Counted from the stretch's first letter, positions 28,266 through 37,002 are shown. The stretch: DNA of 64,000 bases from Peteryoungia ipomoeae (GCF_004912165.1 NZ_STGV01000006.1:186001-250000); one strand, 5' to 3'. A program made the numbers and translations. The notes: generated by a model not told the origin, from the letters alone.

Positions 28266-28404
28266 GTTACTGAGATTGCTTTCTGTTAGTTCGCCAGCGC
28301 CACGTATTTTCATTGCTGAAAGAATCGCGGAAGCTGCGTGCAGTTCGCCCAAAAATACTCAGCGTCGTTGGCGTTGAACAAAGGGCCAAATTTTGGAGTG
28401 GATG

Positions 28405-29658
28405 ATGGGTCAGCCATCGATCGGGGCCAATTCGGAGGAGAACGTGCATTTGCGCCCGGCAGACGAAACGATCGCGGAAGACGCGCAGGCGCTTTCAGCG
28501 CAGTTGCAGGCCATGCGCGAGCGGCTGTTTCCGCCCACAGCGCAGAAGTCCTTGCGTTCTTTTACCTCGGGTGAGGCGGCGCGTTTGATCGGCGTCTCCG
28601 ATGGCTATTTGCGCCAGTTGTCGCTGGCCGGCGAGGGGCCGCAGCCCGATGTTGGCGCCGGTGGACGGCGCTATTATTCCCTGTCGGACATCGATGCGCT
28701 GCGCCACTTCCTGGCTGAACAGGCGCGCGCCAAGGGCAATGATGGGAAGGCCCGTTCCTACGTGAAATGGCGCGATCCGGCGCGCGGAGAACATCTGCAG
28801 GTCATCTCGGTCACCAACTTCAAGGGCGGCTCAGGCAAGACGACGTCTTCGGTGCATCTGGCGCAGTACCTCGCCATGACCGGTCATCGCGTGTTGGCCG
28901 TCGACCTCGATCCTCAGGCCTCACTGTCGGCCCTTTTCGGCTATCAGCCGGAACTCGACCTCGAGGGCAATGACACGATCTATGGCGCAATCCGCTATGA
29001 CGGTGATGCAAGGCCGCTGAAGGATATCATTCGCAAGACCTATTTCCACGGTCTGGACCTCGTTCCCGGCAATCTCGAACTGCAAGAGTTCGAGCATGCG
29101 ACACCGCGTGCCCTGGCCGAGCGCCGGTCGGGCGACACGCATTCGCTCTTCTTCACCAGAGTTCAGGCAGCGCTGGCGACCGTTGCGGATGACTACGACG
29201 TTGTCGTCATCGACTGCCCGCCGCAGCTTGGCTATCTGACGCTGTCGGCACTCTGTGCGTCCACATCCGTTGTGGTGACCGTTCACCCGCAAATGCTCGA
29301 CGTCGCTTCCATGAGCCAGTTCCTGTTCATGACGTCAGACCTTTTGTCCGTTGTGCGGGAGGCTGGCGGCCAGCTGAATTTTGACTTTCTTCGTTATTTG
29401 GTCACGCGCTTCGAGCCGCATGACGGACCGCAGACCCAGATCGTCGGTTTCCTGCGCTCGCTGTTTGGCAATCGCGTCTTGACCGCGCCGATGTTGAAAT
29501 CGACGGCGATTTCAGATGCCGGTCTGACCAAGCAGACATTGTACGAAGTCGGGCGCGAGAACTTTTCACGCGGCACCTATGACCGCGCGATGGAATCTCT
29601 TGATTCCGTCAATGGAGAAATCGAGGCACTGATCCACGCAGCCTGGAGGCGGACATGA
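28405..29658 (+). CDS. repA: Plasmid partitioning ATPase RepA (ParA family)
   Basis: ParA-type ATPase (417 residues) that segregates the replicon with RepB and autorepresses repABC. An N-terminal MerR/HTH-like region (about 52-105, 'TSGEAARLIGVSDGYLRQLS') precedes the deviant Walker A KGGSGKTT (140-147); Walker A' and B are 'VDLDPQASLSALFG' and 'VVIDCPPQLGYLTLSAL'. GGAG at 28395-28398 favours the ATG at 28405 (28402 is next to it). The stop overlaps repB by 4 nt. The length agrees with RepA of rhizobial replicons. Confidence 0.95.
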   Translation: MGQPSIGANSEENVHLRPADETIAEDAQALSAQLQAMRERLFPPTAQKSLRSFTSGEAARLIGVSDGYLRQLSLAGEGPQPDVGAGGRRYYSLSDIDALRHFLAEQARAKGNDGKARSYVKWRDPARGEHLQVISVTNFKGGSGKTTSSVHLAQYLAMTGHRVLAVDLDPQASLSALFGYQPELDLEGNDTIYGAIRYDGDARPLKDIIRKTYFHGLDLVPGNLELQEFEHATPRALAERRSGDTHSLFFTRVQAALATVADDYDVVVIDCPPQLGYLTLSALCASTSVVVTVHPQMLDVASMSQFLFMTSDLLSVVREAGGQLNFDFLRYLVTRFEPHDGPQTQIVGFLRSLFGNRVLTAPMLKSTAISDAGLTKQTLYEVGRENFSRGTYDRAMESLDSVNGEIEALIHAAWRRT

Positions 29659-30737
29659 TAAGCGGACGCGACAGGAAGAATTCCATCAAGGCGCTCTTCG
29701 GCGATGCGACGCCATTGGCACCAGAGACGAAATCGGGCGCGGGCCTGAATTCGGCAGAAGAGGCATCGAAGGCAGCGGCAGAGTCGCGCGGCACGGAGGG
29801 TCAGTCTGGACCTGCACGCGCGGCCTCCGGTGCGGTCAAGGCCATGGGCCTCTCCCTTTCGACGATTGCCCGGGAAGCCGAAGAAGCGCGTCAGTTGCGC
29901 CAGGCACTGGAGGAGGGCGAGCGTGTGCTTTCCCTGCCGACGAGCCGCATTGAGGTTTCCTTTGTCCAGGACCGCCTGACGAGCGGCGAGGTGGACGATC
30001 CGCAGTTTGCCGAGCTGATCGAAAGCATGCGTGAAAGCGGTCAGCAGGTGCCGATCCTCGTTCGCCCGCATCCGGATCAGGAAGGGCGCTTCCAGGTTGC
30101 CTACGGTCACCGGCGACTGCGGGCGGCGCAAGCGCTGGGCCTTGAGGTCAAGGCGCTGGTTCGGCCCCTGACAGACGATGAACTGGTTGTTGCTCAGGGT
30201 AAGGAAAACGCCGAGCGGCGCAATCTGTCCTTCATCGAGCGCGCGCTGTTTGCCAAGACACTTGCCGCGCGCGGCTTCGATCGCAAACTGATCGGCGATG
30301 CCCTGGCCGTGCAGAAGTCCGAGCTGTCGCGATTGCTGCAGGTCGCAGACGGGTTGCCGGATCTCGTCGTGCGCGCCATTGGCCCTGCGCCTAAGGCGGG
30401 CCGGGATCGTTGGATGAAAATGGTTGAACTTCTCTCGGCAAAGTCGGCCGACGATGCTGCGCGGGAAGAAATCGCGCGGGAGACATTTCGCACAGCCGAC
30501 AGCGACCGCCGCTTTGAGCTTCTCTTCACGCGCCTGATGACGCCTATTGCGGTAACGCGCACCGTGAATGAACCGATCAAGCTGGTGGCGGAAGATGGTC
30601 GCAGCTTCGCCGAATACCGGCGGCAGGGACGTGCGGTGAAGATCGATTTTGCCAAGGACGCAGACCCGGCATTTCTCGACCATCTGTCAGAGCTATTGAG
30701 CCGCGCTTATGCGGATCACGTGAAAACGAAACACTGA
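29655..30737 (+). CDS. repB: Plasmid partitioning protein RepB (ParB family)
   Basis: Centromere-binding protein (360 residues). The ParB N-terminal nuclease-like domain (about 95-190) shows 'SMRESGQQVPILVRPHPDQEGRFQVAYGHRRLRAA' and 'ENAERRNLSFIERALFAK'; the following HTH ('IGDALAVQKSELSRLLQVA') binds parS. A parS-like site lies downstream of repC (32246-32261). The ATG overlaps the repA stop. Confidence 0.95.
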   Translation: MISGRDRKNSIKALFGDATPLAPETKSGAGLNSAEEASKAAAESRGTEGQSGPARAASGAVKAMGLSLSTIAREAEEARQLRQALEEGERVLSLPTSRIEVSFVQDRLTSGEVDDPQFAELIESMRESGQQVPILVRPHPDQEGRFQVAYGHRRLRAAQALGLEVKALVRPLTDDELVVAQGKENAERRNLSFIERALFAKTLAARGFDRKLIGDALAVQKSELSRLLQVADGLPDLVVRAIGPAPKAGRDRWMKMVELLSAKSADDAAREEIARETFRTADSDRRFELLFTRLMTPIAVTRTVNEPIKLVAEDGRSFAEYRRQGRAVKIDFAKDADPAFLDHLSELLSRAYADHVKTKH

Positions 30738-30842
30738 AACCTGGGAGGCCGCATTGCCGGCCTTTCTGATTCGAGCTTGGATCCGGTGAAATTGGGTCCT
30801 CTGCATCAACGCGAAACCACGGAAAGGAAACGCGGAGACAAG

Positions 30843-30877
30843 AAAAAAGGCCCCCAAAACGTCACGTTCCGGAAGCC
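30843..30877 (-). terminator. ctRNA intrinsic terminator / repC leader hairpin
   Basis: Minus-strand GGCTTCCGGAACG and CGTTTTGGGGGCC pair over 13 positions with a 3-nt loop, followed by TTTTTT. On the plus strand the same sequence lies in the repC leader and can contribute to attenuation of repC. Confidence 0.85.
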
Positions 30878-30898
30878 CCTCTCCTATGTAGCAATCTG
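30843..30898 (-). ncRNA. repABC antisense RNA (ctRNA, incompatibility determinant)
   Basis: In all repABC cassettes the repB-repC gap encodes a small countertranscribed RNA of about 55-60 nt that represses repC. Here, on the minus strand, TTGACT (30927-30922) serves as a likely -35, and the RNA would start near 30898. It ends in a 13-pair hairpin (30877-30849, with G-U pairs) and six T residues (30848-30843), so its length is about 56 nt. The end is well supported; the 5' end is accurate only to about 10 nt, because no good -10 box is seen. Confidence 0.8.
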
Positions 30899-31024
30899 AG
30901 AGAATCACTTCCAACACGCAAAGTCAAGAGTCGGGCACAGATCATGTGACCCCGAAGGCGATCTCTTGTGCTCTAGAGACGTTTCGCAGGCCTCCTCTTG
31001 CCTCTTCAAAAAGGGGACAATGCG

Positions 31025-32236
31025 ATGATTGAGAGAGTTGGAACGACGCCATTCGGCGGCGGCCGGATGTCTGCGCGCGTTTTTGCGCGCCAGGCCAAGG
31101 TTGCGGAACGGCAGGAGAAACTGCAAGCTGGCACGGGTGGCAATGACACGGGCCGTGCCGACAAGTGGCAGCTACTGCGGGCGCTCACGGAAGCACGCGG
31201 CCATTTCGGCCTGAGCGACCGCGCGATAGGTCTGCTCGAAGCGCTGGTCAGCTTTACCCCGGACCGGGAACTGGATGGCTCCAAGCCGATCATCGTCTTT
31301 CCATCCAATCGCGAGCTGTCTCTGCGCGCGCGCGGCATGGCGCCGGCAACAATCCGCCGGCATATCGCAGCATTGATCGATGCCGGTCTTCTGTTCCGTC
31401 GCGACAGCGCCAATGGCAAGCGCTATTGCTTGCGGGGCGACCATGGTGACGTTGAGGATGCTTTTGGCTTTGATCTTTCTCCCTTGGCGCTCAAGGCAGC
31501 CGAGATCCTCTCTCTGGCAGAGCAGGCGCGGGCTGAGGCGAAGGCACTTCGTTTGGTCAGGACAGAGGTTTCCCTCCATCTGCGGGATATCTCGAAGATC
31601 ATCACAGCAGCCCTCGAAGAAGTGCGTTCTGGCGACTGGGATCAGTTCCTGATGCGCTTTCACGAACTCTCCTTTGGCGCTCTTCCACGCAACGTCGACG
31701 CGCCAAGCCTAAGGTCGTTGCGTGATCGCCTGGTGGCTTTTCGTTCGGAAGTGGAAAACGCATATCTTTCAAGCCTTTCTGAAGAAGAAATGAGCGGCAA
31801 TGACCTTCAAAACGAGCGCCACTATCAGAATTCAAACACAGACCTACCATTTGAATTAAACGGCCAAGAGACAAGTGAGGGGGCGGAAGCGCCGGGGAAG
31901 CCAGAACCGCGGAGGGTGGCGGTGAGCCTTGAGCGACTGCGCAGAATTTGCCCGCAGATTGGCGACTATTGCAGCGGTGGTATGAAAACCTGGCAGGATT
32001 TGCAGCGAGCCGCGGACCTCGTTCGATCCATGCTCGGCATTTCGCCGGATGCCTGGGCGAAAGCGAAAAAAGCCATGGGCGAGCAGGCGGCTTCGATCGT
32101 GATTGCGATGATGCTCGAACGCGCAGAGGACATCCGTTCGCCAGGCGGCTATTTGCGAGACTTGACGGCAAAAGCGGAGCGGAAGACTTTCAGCATCTTC
32201 CCGATGATGCAGGCGCTTGAAAGGAACCGGGAATAG
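31025..32236 (+). CDS. repC: Replication initiator RepC
   Basis: Initiator protein (403 residues) essential for replication of repABC replicons; it binds an origin inside its own gene. The N-terminal domain has typical RepC text: 'KWQLLRALTEARGHFGLSDRAIGLLEALVSF', 'IVFPSNRELSLRARGMAPATIRRH' and 'LFRRDSANGKRY'. The C-terminal part is 'ICPQIGDYCSGG...LRDLTAKAERKTFSIFPM'. AGGGGA 7 nt before the ATG at 31025 sets the start; 30998 is upstream in the leader. An AT-richer patch lies in the middle of the gene. Confidence 0.95.
   Translation: MIERVGTTPFGGGRMSARVFARQAKVAERQEKLQAGTGGNDTGRADKWQLLRALTEARGHFGLSDRAIGLLEALVSFTPDRELDGSKPIIVFPSNRELSLRARGMAPATIRRHIAALIDAGLLFRRDSANGKRYCLRGDHGDVEDAFGFDLSPLALKAAEILSLAEQARAEAKALRLVRTEVSLHLRDISKIITAALEEVRSGDWDQFLMRFHELSFGALPRNVDAPSLRSLRDRLVAFRSEVENAYLSSLSEEEMSGNDLQNERHYQNSNTDLPFELNGQETSEGAEAPGKPEPRRVAVSLERLRRICPQIGDYCSGGMKTWQDLQRAADLVRSMLGISPDAWAKAKKAMGEQAASIVIAMMLERAEDIRSPGGYLRDLTAKAERKTFSIFPMMQALERNRE
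31785..31865 (+). other. AT-richer patch inside repC, candidate oriV
   Basis: About 31785-31865 is clearly richer in A and T than the rest of repC (for example around CAATGACCTTCAAAACG and CATTTGAATTAAACGG) and encodes a hydrophilic linker. In studied repABC plasmids the origin maps to an AT-rich region inside repC, so this is the likely site. Confidence 0.55.
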
Positions 32237-32245
32237 CGTGACCAG

Positions 32246-32261
32246 GTTGACGGCTGTCAAC
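32246..32261. other. parS-like centromere site
   Basis: GTTGACGGCTGTCAAC is a 16-bp near-perfect palindrome fitting the repABC parS pattern GTTNNNNGCNNNNAAC, directly after repC. RepB is expected to bind it for segregation. I found no second copy in the window by eye. Confidence 0.8.
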
Positions 32262-32296
32262 GGGCGATGACCGAAACCATTGATATCGGAAGAAAA

Positions 32297-32863
32297 ATGG
32301 ACGTAACCGCACCCAACGACTTTGCTTCGGACGATGCTTCAGAGGCCGCCGCCACACCGCGGATGCTAACCTGGGCGCGCAATTCTGCCGCCTATCGGCT
32401 GGGGCGGCGGATGATGACCGAGAAGGAATTGGGTGACGCGATCAGGCGCAAGGCCAAGTCTAAGTTTGATCCCATCAACGAGCGTCAGCTCGCCGAACTT
32501 GCTGAGGCAGCAATCGCCTTTGGTCGTTCAATGTTGGCGCTGGACGATCAGGCTTACGCGGAGATCCGCGCCAATTCAGCAGCCCGCGGCGGCAAATCGA
32601 AACGGGCGGTGGCACGGAAGCTAGCAGAGAAGGGCATCGAGATCTCAATCATCTCCGAGGTGCTGTCCGAACAGGACGATTTCCGGCCGGCCGTGGTCTA
32701 TGCCCGCAAGAAAGCCTTTGGACCTTTCCGTCGCAAGGAGGGGGATGAAGCATCGCGGAACAGGGAAATCGCTTCTTTTGCGCGTCAGGGATACGGCTTT
32801 GATTTGATCCGGCGCGTGATGGCAATGTCGCGGACCGAGGCAGAGGACGTTCTTGCCGGCTGA
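32297..32863 (+). CDS. recX: RecX-family regulatory protein
   Basis: Helical-repeat protein (188 residues) of the RecX family, which modulates RecA filaments. The RecX helices are visible in 'NSAAYRLGRRMMTEKELGDAIRRKAK', 'LDDQAYAEIRANSAARGGKSKRAVARKLAEKGIE' and the C-terminal 'IASFARQGYGFDLIRRVM'. I prefer the ATG at 32297 with GGAAG upstream; an ATG at 32267, only 6 nt after parS, is possible. It follows repC on the same strand, with parS between the two, so RepB binding could influence it. Confidence 0.8.
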   Translation: MDVTAPNDFASDDASEAAATPRMLTWARNSAAYRLGRRMMTEKELGDAIRRKAKSKFDPINERQLAELAEAAIAFGRSMLALDDQAYAEIRANSAARGGKSKRAVARKLAEKGIEISIISEVLSEQDDFRPAVVYARKKAFGPFRRKEGDEASRNREIASFARQGYGFDLIRRVMAMSRTEAEDVLAG

Positions 32864-32869
32864 GCTTCC

Positions 32870-33922
32870 TCAGCTTTTCGCCCGCTCCAGCATACCGAAG
32901 AGATCGCGCGGCTCGTCCGGATCCGCGATCAGATCAATCTCCTGAAAGAGGTTGGTTCCGCGGATACGGTTTTTGACATAGCGCAGAGCCGAAAAATCCT
33001 CGATCGCGAAGCCGACACTGTCAAATAGGGTGATCTGCGTGCTGCTGGTGCGACCTTCCGCCTGACCGGAAAGCACCTGCCAGATTTCGGTGACCGGGTA
33101 ATCCTTCTCCATTTGCTGGATCTCACCTTCAATCCAGGTTTGCGGCGGATACTCGACGAAGGTTTTCGAGCGGCGCAGGATGTCGGGATGAAGTTCGGTT
33201 TTGCCCGGACAATCCCCGCCAATTGCGTTGATGTGCACGCCCGACCCGACCATGTTGTCTGTCAGGATGGTCGCAAACTGCTTGTCGGCAGTGCAGGTCG
33301 TTATGATCTGGGCGCCTTCGATCGCAGATTGGGCCGAGTTGCAGATTTCGATCTCGAAGCAAAAGCCATCAAGGTTACGCTTTGTCTTTTCACTTGCACG
33401 TCGGTCGATGTCGAAGAGCCTGAGCCTGCTGACGCCAAGCACGGATTTCATCGCCAGCGCCTGAAATTCTGCTTGGGCGCCGTTGCCAATCATGGCCATG
33501 GTTGTCGAGCCAGAGGGCGCCAGCTTCCGCGCGACCATCGCCGATGTTGCGGCCGTGCGCAGCGCGGTCAGCAGCGTCATCTCTGTCAACAGAACAGGGT
33601 AGCCTGTCGACACTTCGGCGAGCAGTCCGAAGGCCGTCACGGTCTGCAGGCCCTGACCCATGTTTTTCGGATGGCCGTTCACATATTTGAATGCGTAGAT
33701 CTCGCCGTCCGACGTGGGCATGAGTTCGATGACGCCATCCCTCGAATGAGAGGCAACGCGCGGCGTCTTGTCGAAGAGCGGCCAACGGCGGAAGTCCTCC
33801 TCGATGACATCGGTCAATTCGACCAGCAACCTCTCGATGCCGACCTGGTGCACCAGGCGCATCATGTTTTCAACGCTGACGAAGGGGACGAGAGCTTTTT
33901 CGGAAGGCGTGGGTGCTGTCAT
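32870..33922 (-). CDS. ocd: Ornithine cyclodeaminase
   Basis: NAD-dependent enzyme (350 residues) of the OCD/mu-crystallin family that converts L-ornithine to proline and ammonia. Typical text: 'YVNGHPKNMGQGLQTVTAFGLLAEVSTGYPVLLTEMTLLTALRTAATSA', then the Rossmann site 'MAMIGNGAQAEFQ', 'TCTADK' and 'NAIGGDCPGKTEL' with the conserved Asp. The length agrees with bacterial OCDs. The start at 33922 is chosen by length; a GTG at 33949 lacks a spaced ribosome site. It is convergent with recX (6 nt between stops) and lies beyond the terminator of the dct operon, so it is transcribed alone. In Agrobacterium such enzymes often serve opine and arginine use. Confidence 0.9.
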   Translation of the reverse strand: MTAPTPSEKALVPFVSVENMMRLVHQVGIERLLVELTDVIEEDFRRWPLFDKTPRVASHSRDGVIELMPTSDGEIYAFKYVNGHPKNMGQGLQTVTAFGLLAEVSTGYPVLLTEMTLLTALRTAATSAMVARKLAPSGSTTMAMIGNGAQAEFQALAMKSVLGVSRLRLFDIDRRASEKTKRNLDGFCFEIEICNSAQSAIEGAQIITTCTADKQFATILTDNMVGSGVHINAIGGDCPGKTELHPDILRRSKTFVEYPPQTWIEGEIQQMEKDYPVTEIWQVLSGQAEGRTSSTQITLFDSVGFAIEDFSALRYVKNRIRGTNLFQEIDLIADPDEPRDLFGMLERAKS

Positions 33923-34056
33923 GGGCCACCGTTGTAAGGATGAACTCACTCCAGTGTATTGCCGTCAAGTTCTTATCGAAATGTCGAAAAGCTATCGTTC
34001 TGTCGCGCGCATTGCGCACAAATGAGTGTCTGATTGTTCATTCTGGCCAGAATGCG

Positions 34057-34081
34057 AAAAGGGCCTCCGATAGGAGACCCT
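34057..34081 (-). terminator. Intrinsic terminator of the galacturonate operon
   Basis: Minus-strand GGGTCTCC (34080-34073) pairs with GGAGGCCC (34068-34061) with one mismatch and a 4-nt loop, followed by TTTT (34060-34057). It lies 29 nt after the dctM stop. Confidence 0.7.
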
Positions 34082-34109
34082 CTTCAGGTTCGTCGGCTGA
34101 TTCAGCGTC

Positions 34110-35390
34110 TTACTTGAAGAGGCTCGGTAACCAGAGGGAAAGCGCGGGTATGTAAATCACCAATGCGAGCACGACCAACATGGCGCCAAAGAACGGCCAA
34201 ATCGTCTTCATCGCTTCCCGGATGGTGATCTTGCCGACGGCGCAACCGACAAAGAGCACGGTTCCCACTGGAGGCGTTACCAGGCCAATGCCTGCATTCA
34301 GGATGATGATCACGCCGAAATGCACCGGATCGATCCCGAAGGCTTTGACGATTGGAAGGAGCACCGGCGTCGAGATGATGACCAGCGGTGCCATATCCAT
34401 GAAGGTTCCAAGGACAAGCAGGGCAACATTGATCAACAGCAAGACGATGATCGGATTGTCGGAGACCGAGCGGACGAACTGGATCAGCGACGTCTGCACC
34501 TGGAGAAAGGACATCAGCCAGGCAAAGGATGCCGCCGTTCCGATGACGAGAAGTACGAGCGACGTGGTGCGAACGGCACCAAGGACGGCCTCCTGGAAAC
34601 CTGCCCAGTCCAGTTCCCTGTAAACGAGAAGTGCGACGAGCAACGCGTAGATGACGGCGATGCAGGAGCTTTCGGTGGCGGTGAAGATACCAGAGCGAAC
34701 GCCGCCAAAAATGATCCCGATCAGGAGAAGGCCGGGAAGGGCGGCGGCGAGGAAATAGCCTAGCCTTGCAAATCCCGGGAAGGGTTCAGACGGATAGCCT
34801 CGCCGCCGCGCGACGATATAGGCTGTGATCATCAGCGCGATCGTCATCATCAGACCGGGAATGATGCCTGCGGTGAAGAGGTCGGCGACGGAGACGGTGC
34901 CTCCGGCGGAGATGGAGTAGAGGATCATGTTGTGCGAGGGAGGGATGAGCAACGCGATGATGGCCGACGTCACGGTCACGTTGACAGCATAGCCCCGATC
35001 ATAGCCTCGAGCGGCCATCTGCGGGACCATCAACCCGCCAACAGCCGATGCATCCGCAACGGCGGAGCCGGAAATACCGCCGAAAAGAGTTGAGGCGATG
35101 ATGTTCACCTGCCCGAGCCCGCCGCGCAGATGCCCGACGAGACCGGCGGCAAAGCGGATCAGGCGATGCGCAATACCACCACGCACCATGAGATCGCCGG
35201 CGAAGATGAAGAACGGGATCGCCATCATGGCAAAGACGTTCATGCCGGAATTCATCTGCTGGAAGACCACGATCGGCGGCAGGCCGAGATAGAGGACCGT
35301 CGCAAGCGAAGCGAGACCAAGGCAGAATGCGATCGGCATGCCGATCAGCATCAGGGTCACGAAGGTGCCAAACAGGATTGTGTAGGCCAT
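34110..35390 (-). CDS. dctM: TRAP transporter large permease DctM
   Basis: Large membrane subunit (426 residues, about 12 spans) of a tripartite ATP-independent periplasmic transporter. Family text includes 'GMPIAFCLGLASL', 'FFIFAGDLMVRGGIAHRLI', 'GGISGSAVADASAVG' and 'GLVTPPVGTVLFVGCAV'. Its ATG overlaps the dctQ stop by 1 nt. Operon context with galactarolactone enzymes and Udh suggests that the substrate is D-galacturonate and/or glucuronate. Confidence 0.93.
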   Translation of the reverse strand: MAYTILFGTFVTLMLIGMPIAFCLGLASLATVLYLGLPPIVVFQQMNSGMNVFAMMAIPFFIFAGDLMVRGGIAHRLIRFAAGLVGHLRGGLGQVNIIASTLFGGISGSAVADASAVGGLMVPQMAARGYDRGYAVNVTVTSAIIALLIPPSHNMILYSISAGGTVSVADLFTAGIIPGLMMTIALMITAYIVARRRGYPSEPFPGFARLGYFLAAALPGLLLIGIIFGGVRSGIFTATESSCIAVIYALLVALLVYRELDWAGFQEAVLGAVRTTSLVLLVIGTAASFAWLMSFLQVQTSLIQFVRSVSDNPIIVLLLINVALLVLGTFMDMAPLVIISTPVLLPIVKAFGIDPVHFGVIIILNAGIGLVTPPVGTVLFVGCAVGKITIREAMKTIWPFFGAMLVVLALVIYIPALSLWLPSLFK

Positions 35391-35905
35391 CAGCTGTGCT
35401 CCGGCGCGTTGTCCAACGCAGGTCTGGCGATGAGAATGTCGAGGAAGCGCTCAAGGGCAAAAAGCGCAATCAGCGCGCCGCCGGCGATCAGCGGAAAGAA
35501 GTCGACGCCGCCTGGCCAGCCGAGAACCGGTATCCGAGCCGTCCAGGTGCCCATTGCAAGCTGAAGCCCGTGATAACTCATGGCTGAGCCGAAAACCACG
35601 ACCAGCCCCATGCTGAGCAGATCCATGAGCCGCTGTATCCGAACAGGCATGCCGTGTCGGACAAAATCGAGGCCGAGATGAACGCTTTCGCGGACCCCGA
35701 CGGCGGCCCCCAGCAGGATGAACCAGGACATGAGCTGGAGTGACAACGGCTCGGACCAACTTGGCGTATCGTTGAGCATGTAACGAGCAAAGACCTGCCA
35801 GCCAATGATGGCGGTCATGGCGACAACGCCGAACGCTGCGAGATAAAGGCATAGGAGGCTTAACCTCCCCAAGGAGGGCCTGATGGCCCCGAGAAAGCGC
35901 TCCAT
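35390..35905 (-). CDS. dctQ: TRAP transporter small permease DctQ
   Basis: Four-span membrane subunit (171 residues). The DctQ motif 'WQVFARYMLNDTPSWSEPLSLQLMSWFILLGAAVGVRE' (about 36-73) is clear. It works with DctM and DctP. A stable hairpin separates it from dctP. Confidence 0.92.
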   Translation of the reverse strand: MERFLGAIRPSLGRLSLLCLYLAAFGVVAMTAIIGWQVFARYMLNDTPSWSEPLSLQLMSWFILLGAAVGVRESVHLGLDFVRHGMPVRIQRLMDLLSMGLVVVFGSAMSYHGLQLAMGTWTARIPVLGWPGGVDFFPLIAGGALIALFALERFLDILIARPALDNAPEHS

Positions 35906-35936
35906 GATGTTCTCCTGAGGCGATGCGCTTGAAGAA

Positions 35937-35965
35937 GGCGGGCCGAACCTGACGCTCGGCCCGCC
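35937..35965 (-). terminator. Hairpin between dctP and dctQ
   Basis: GGCGGGCCGA (35937-35946) and TCGGCCCGCC (35956-35965) form a perfect 10-bp stem without a T-run. It probably makes dctP mRNA more abundant than dctQM, as expected for a binding protein. Confidence 0.6.
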
Positions 35966-35978
35966 AATTGCCTTCAGG

Positions 35979-36953
35979 TCACTTGACGGCGCGGACGCGC
36001 TCGACGAGCTCTTTCATCTTCGGATCCGTGATGAACTTGTCATAGACAGGTTGCATGGCGGCGGAGAATTCTGCCTTGTCGACCGTAATGATGTTGGCAC
36101 CGGAAGCGCGGATCTTTTCCTCGGATGCTTTTTCGCGTGCCTGCCAAAGTTCACGCATCTTGCCAACGGATTCCTTCGCCGCTTCGCGCATGATGGCCTG
36201 ATCTTCGGGGGAGAGCTTGTCCCATGTGACCTTGGAGATCGCGAGGATTTCCGGTGTCAGGGAGTGATCGGTCAGCGTGTAGTTTTTTGCCACCTCGAAG
36301 TGGCGCGAGGATTCATAGGATGGCCAGTTGTTTTCAGCCGCATCGACGACGCCTGTTTCCAGCGACGAATAGACTTCACCAAAGGGCATCGGGGTCGGGT
36401 TGGCGCCAAAAGCTTCCATCATCGCGATCCAGAGATCGGATTGCTGGACGCGGACCTTCATGCCGGCAAGATCGCTGAGTTTTTCGATCGGCTTCTTGGT
36501 TGAATAGAAGGACCGAGCGCCGGAATCATACCAGGCAAGACCGATCAGGCCATGCGGCTCAAAGGCGGCCAGCACCTCGTCACCGATTTCGCCATCGACC
36601 ACCTTGTGCATATGTTCGGTGTCGCGAAACAGGAAGGGCAGGCCGAAGACGACGGTTTCCGGTACGAGGTTATTGAAAGGCGCGCTGTTGACGCGGTTCA
36701 TATCGATGACGCCAAAGCGCGTCTGCTCGATCGTGTCCTTTTCTGAACCGAGCGATGCGTTGTTCATGACCTCGATTTTGATGCGGCCATTGGTCTTTTG
36801 TGAAACCAGTTCGCCCATGAACTTGACGGCATCGACAGTCGGATAGCCGTCGGGGTGAATATCGGCAGAGCGCAGGGTCATTTCCTGTGCGAAGACGGCG
36901 CTGGCGCCAAGGGTCAAACCCATTGCCAGGCTGAGCATTGCGGTCGTTTTCAT
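35979..36953 (-). CDS. dctP: TRAP transporter solute-binding protein DctP
   Basis: Periplasmic receptor (324 residues) with signal peptide MKTTAMLSLAMGLTLGASAVFA. DctP hallmarks: 'TLRSADIHPDGYPTVDAVKFMGELVSQKTNGRI', the ligand-carboxylate arginine region 'LAGMKVRVQQSDLW' and 'PMPFGEVYSSLETGVVDAAENNWPSYESSRHFEVAKNY'. GGAGGAGGAAAAC-like bases precede the ATG. Text such as 'HPDGYPT' resembles the uronate-binding TRAP receptors that have been characterised. The substrate is inferred from the operon. Confidence 0.92.
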   Translation of the reverse strand: MKTTAMLSLAMGLTLGASAVFAQEMTLRSADIHPDGYPTVDAVKFMGELVSQKTNGRIKIEVMNNASLGSEKDTIEQTRFGVIDMNRVNSAPFNNLVPETVVFGLPFLFRDTEHMHKVVDGEIGDEVLAAFEPHGLIGLAWYDSGARSFYSTKKPIEKLSDLAGMKVRVQQSDLWIAMMEAFGANPTPMPFGEVYSSLETGVVDAAENNWPSYESSRHFEVAKNYTLTDHSLTPEILAISKVTWDKLSPEDQAIMREAAKESVGKMRELWQAREKASEEKIRASGANIITVDKAEFSAAMQPVYDKFITDPKMKELVERVRAVK

Positions 36954-36977
36954 GTGTTTTCCTCCTCCTTGATTGAA

Positions 36978-37002
36978 CCGCCGAAACCTCCCGTAACGGC
37001 GG
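36978..37002 (-). terminator. Hairpin between lactone isomerase gene and dctP
   Basis: CCGCCG (36978-36983) and CGGCGG (36997-37002) pair over 6 bp around a 13-nt loop. It is weak and has no T-run, so it probably acts as a processing or attenuation element. Confidence 0.4.

Larger units (their letters stand above)
28054..28404 (+). promoter_or_regulatory. repABC upstream control region
   Basis: This 351-nt region should hold the repABC promoter and RepA/RepB operators. Visible are a perfect CtrA-type box (28173-28187), TTGACC (28199-28204) as a possible -35, two GANTC methylation sites (28206-28210 and 28322-28326), and an inverted repeat GGACCAT...ATTGTCC (28242-28265). No complete parS consensus was found here. 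Confidence 0.55.
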
